Shown here piece by piece: positions 6,445 through 7,578 of a DNA stretch of 7,578 nucleotides (within the stretch, counting starts at the first letter, position 1; every line of letters starts with the position of its first letter). Source of the stretch: Gammaproteobacteria bacterium (lineage in GTDB: Bacteria > Pseudomonadota > Gammaproteobacteria > Chromatiales > Chromatiaceae); assembly GCA_008080925.1 (NCBI GenBank), contig VMDJ01000137.1, positions 1-7,578 on the forward strand, written 5' to 3'. Below the pieces are notes generated by a model, which searched no databases, was not told the origin of the DNA, and saw only the letters and a list, made by a program, of their open reading frames with translations. The translations under genes and the position numbers were made by a program.

Positions 6445-6927
6445 ATGTCGATTTCTTTAGTTGAACGGTTAAGAACCTATCCGGTCTTTCAACAAATTGA
6501 GAAGTTACGTCGTGCCAAGCGCGAGAAGCAGGTCCGATCTGCCATCAGTAAGCGCTACCAAGGTCAGGGAGTGAAAGAGTCGGTTGTGAACTTGCTCGCG
6601 ATCTCCGATAACCTGCTAACCAATTATTCTTCACGCTCATGGACTCTGCATACTTTGGAGCGTATCCCGGAAAACTTCCGTCGGATTCGCAAAGACAATC
6701 CGTACTCCTATGCGCTTAATCAAATCTCAAGTGATCTTGATCATGTGATCAATGAGTTGGCCATGGATGTGGCTTATCGTCGTGAGCCGGTTGACGAGAT
6801 GATCGCTGATTTGAATCGTGGTATTGAAAGCAGTATCAAGTCGTTTCAAACCACCTATAGCGATCAATTAGCCGCATTTAGTCAGTGGTTGGTTCAGCAG
6901 AAACTCGTCGAAGCGAGTCAGTCTTAA
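6445..6927 (+). CDS. Conserved-looking helical protein of unknown function
   Basis: A 160-residue protein that I do not recognise. It appears almost wholly alpha-helical, with no signal peptide, no membrane segment and no cysteine. The N-terminus is strongly basic (residues 7-37, including KLRRAKREKQVRSAISKR), which could contact nucleic acid, ribosome or acidic lipid. The middle (45-112) holds the NYSSRSW patch and YSYALNQISSDLDHVINELAM. The C-terminus (117-156) is an amphipathic helix pair ending with QWLVQQKLVEA. The start at 6445 is preferred because GGGGG lies 6 nt upstream; the ATG at 6441 is out of frame. It diverges from sseA across 75 bp and is followed after 45 bp by another unknown gene on the same strand. 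Function cannot be inferred. Confidence 0.75.
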   Translation: MSISLVERLRTYPVFQQIEKLRRAKREKQVRSAISKRYQGQGVKESVVNLLAISDNLLTNYSSRSWTLHTLERIPENFRRIRKDNPYSYALNQISSDLDHVINELAMDVAYRREPVDEMIADLNRGIESSIKSFQTTYSDQLAAFSQWLVQQKLVEASQS

Positions 6928-6972
6928 AGCGTCTCTTTTGTTAAGCTCCGTTCTGCAATTTTAGGAGCAAAC

Positions 6973-7368
6973 ATGTCGCAACTTCTTGTGGTTCTCGTGG
7001 ATGATCAAGTTCTCATCGAGTTTGATCACGCCAAGCCTGTGCCAGAAAACCAACTCGCTTATCTCGATCAGATGGATCGTCGTATGGATGATGGCATTGA
7101 GCTGCAGGGTGAATTCATTGCGGATCCAAATGAAGAGCAGCGCGCAAAGTTTGTGGCTCAAAACATGGCGATGCTGCTCGGTGAAGGTCAAGATCAAGCG
7201 GCCGTGGCGATGTGTACCTATCTAGGTGTGCGTCGTCCAGCGTTAAAGCAGGTCAAGATTAGTTCGACCAGTGCCGGTATCAGTGTCGATTTAGATCACG
7301 AGAATAGTTATGAAAAGCCGGCGCCAGAACCACAAGTGGTGATGTTCAATCCCAAGCTGAACAGTTAG
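6973..7368 (+). CDS. Small protein of unknown function next to rsgA
   Basis: A 131-residue acidic protein, not recognised. It starts with a hydrophobic strand, MSQLLVVLVDDQVLIEF (1-17), which is too short and too charged at its end to be a signal peptide. A helix rich in Asp and Met follows (LDQMDRRMDDGIEL, 31-44), then EQRAKFVAQNMAMLL (55-69) and a region around QAAVAMCTYLGVRRPALKQVKI (75-96). The last 20 residues are proline-rich and look disordered. A strong ribosome site (AGGAG, 5 nt from the ATG) fixes the start. It follows the previous unknown gene by 45 bp without an obvious terminator and overlaps the convergent rsgA stop by 4 bp. Good codon structure and a strong ribosome site argue for a real gene; the role is unknown. 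Confidence 0.78.
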   Translation: MSQLLVVLVDDQVLIEFDHAKPVPENQLAYLDQMDRRMDDGIELQGEFIADPNEEQRAKFVAQNMAMLLGEGQDQAAVAMCTYLGVRRPALKQVKISSTSAGISVDLDHENSYEKPAPEPQVVMFNPKLNS

Positions 7369-7578
7369 TTCGTCGCTTGCTCTGCCATATTCAAGAAGCT
7401 GGCTAAACGATCGGGATGAATCTCGCCATTTGCTGCAGCGGCTTGGACAGCACAGTTCGGCTCATCGTGATGTGAGCAGTTATTGAATTTGCACTGACCA
7501 ATCAAATCTCGAATTTCAGGATACCCAAGCTCTAAAGTGCGTCGATCAAATTCGGTCAGTCGAAAGCTACGTACACCT
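7365..7578 (-). CDS. rsgA: Ribosome small subunit GTPase RsgA (C-terminal part, gene runs off the right edge)
   Basis: Only the last 70 residues are visible, translated by hand from the reverse strand. They begin GVRSFRL, which corresponds to the family's PGVREF segment after the circularly permuted GTPase domain, and contain the zinc-binding motif C-x4-C-x-H-x5-C (GQCKFNNCSHHDEPNC), which matches E. coli RsgA (YjeQ) spacing. The tail NGEIHPDRLASFLNMAEQA also fits the family. RsgA binds the immature 30S subunit in the cytoplasm and hydrolyses GTP late in its maturation. Its G motifs lie outside the window. The TAA stop (7365-7367) overlaps the TAG stop of the converging small gene. Confidence 0.94.
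   Translation of the reverse strand, partial: GVRSFRLTEFDRRTLELGYPEIRDLIGQCKFNNCSHHDEPNCAVQAAAANGEIHPDRLASFLNMAEQATN

Noticed and set aside
6737..6752. TTGATCA-TG-TGATCAA inverted repeat resembling an FNR/CRP-type operator
   Set aside because: The half-site spacing is 6 rather than the 4 expected for FNR (TTGAT-N4-ATCAA), and it lies in the middle of a coding sequence.
6903..6918. ACTCG...CGAGT hairpin near the end of the 160-residue gene, considered as a terminator
   Set aside because: The stem is only 5-6 bp and the T-rich stretch begins about 15 nt later, so it does not form an intrinsic terminator.

Overview
The window looks like ordinary chromosomal DNA from a gammaproteobacterium. It has intermediate GC by eye, tightly packed genes and no phage, IS, CRISPR or RNA genes that I could see. 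The clues are a class-typical LpxH (a lipid A enzyme, so a Gram-negative), a CysRS whose zinc ligands fall at the E. coli residue numbers, and the gene group cysS, ppi, lpxH, which is familiar from Enterobacteria and Pseudomonas. I cannot name a genus.

Layout, left to right. (1) The 5' part of lpxH reads leftward and leaves the window. (2) Divergent from it is a two-gene rightward unit: an AEC-family permease, then a 472-residue protein that joins a DnaQ-like DEDDh exonuclease to a UvrC/Cho-like GIY-YIG nuclease with a four-cysteine cluster. (3) A bidirectional hairpin terminator, which contains the stop codon of that nuclease gene, separates it from two leftward cyclophilin genes: a signal-peptide-bearing PpiA type and, 12 nt downstream of it, a cytosolic PpiB type. 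(4) Divergent from these is cysS, followed after 3 nt by a small acidic protein of unknown function. (5) Converging on that gene with a 4-bp overlap is a leftward two-domain rhodanese (SseA type). (6) Two small unknown rightward genes follow, and the last overlaps the 3' end of a leftward rsgA by 4 bp.

Most recognised genes are housekeeping: lipid A synthesis, protein folding, cysteinyl-tRNA charging, sulfur transfer and 30S ribosome maturation. cysS, sseA and PpiA/PpiB touch cysteine, sulfur or protein folding, but nothing in the sequence shows a joint pathway. I see no convincing new multi-gene system. The parts most worth a second look are the exonuclease/GIY-YIG fusion with a predicted Fe-S type cysteine cluster, its insertion with a permease between lpxH and ppiB, and three small conserved-looking unknown proteins. 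There is no gene-free stretch over 300 bases; the longest intergenic gap is the 125 bp between the ppiA-type gene and cysS.
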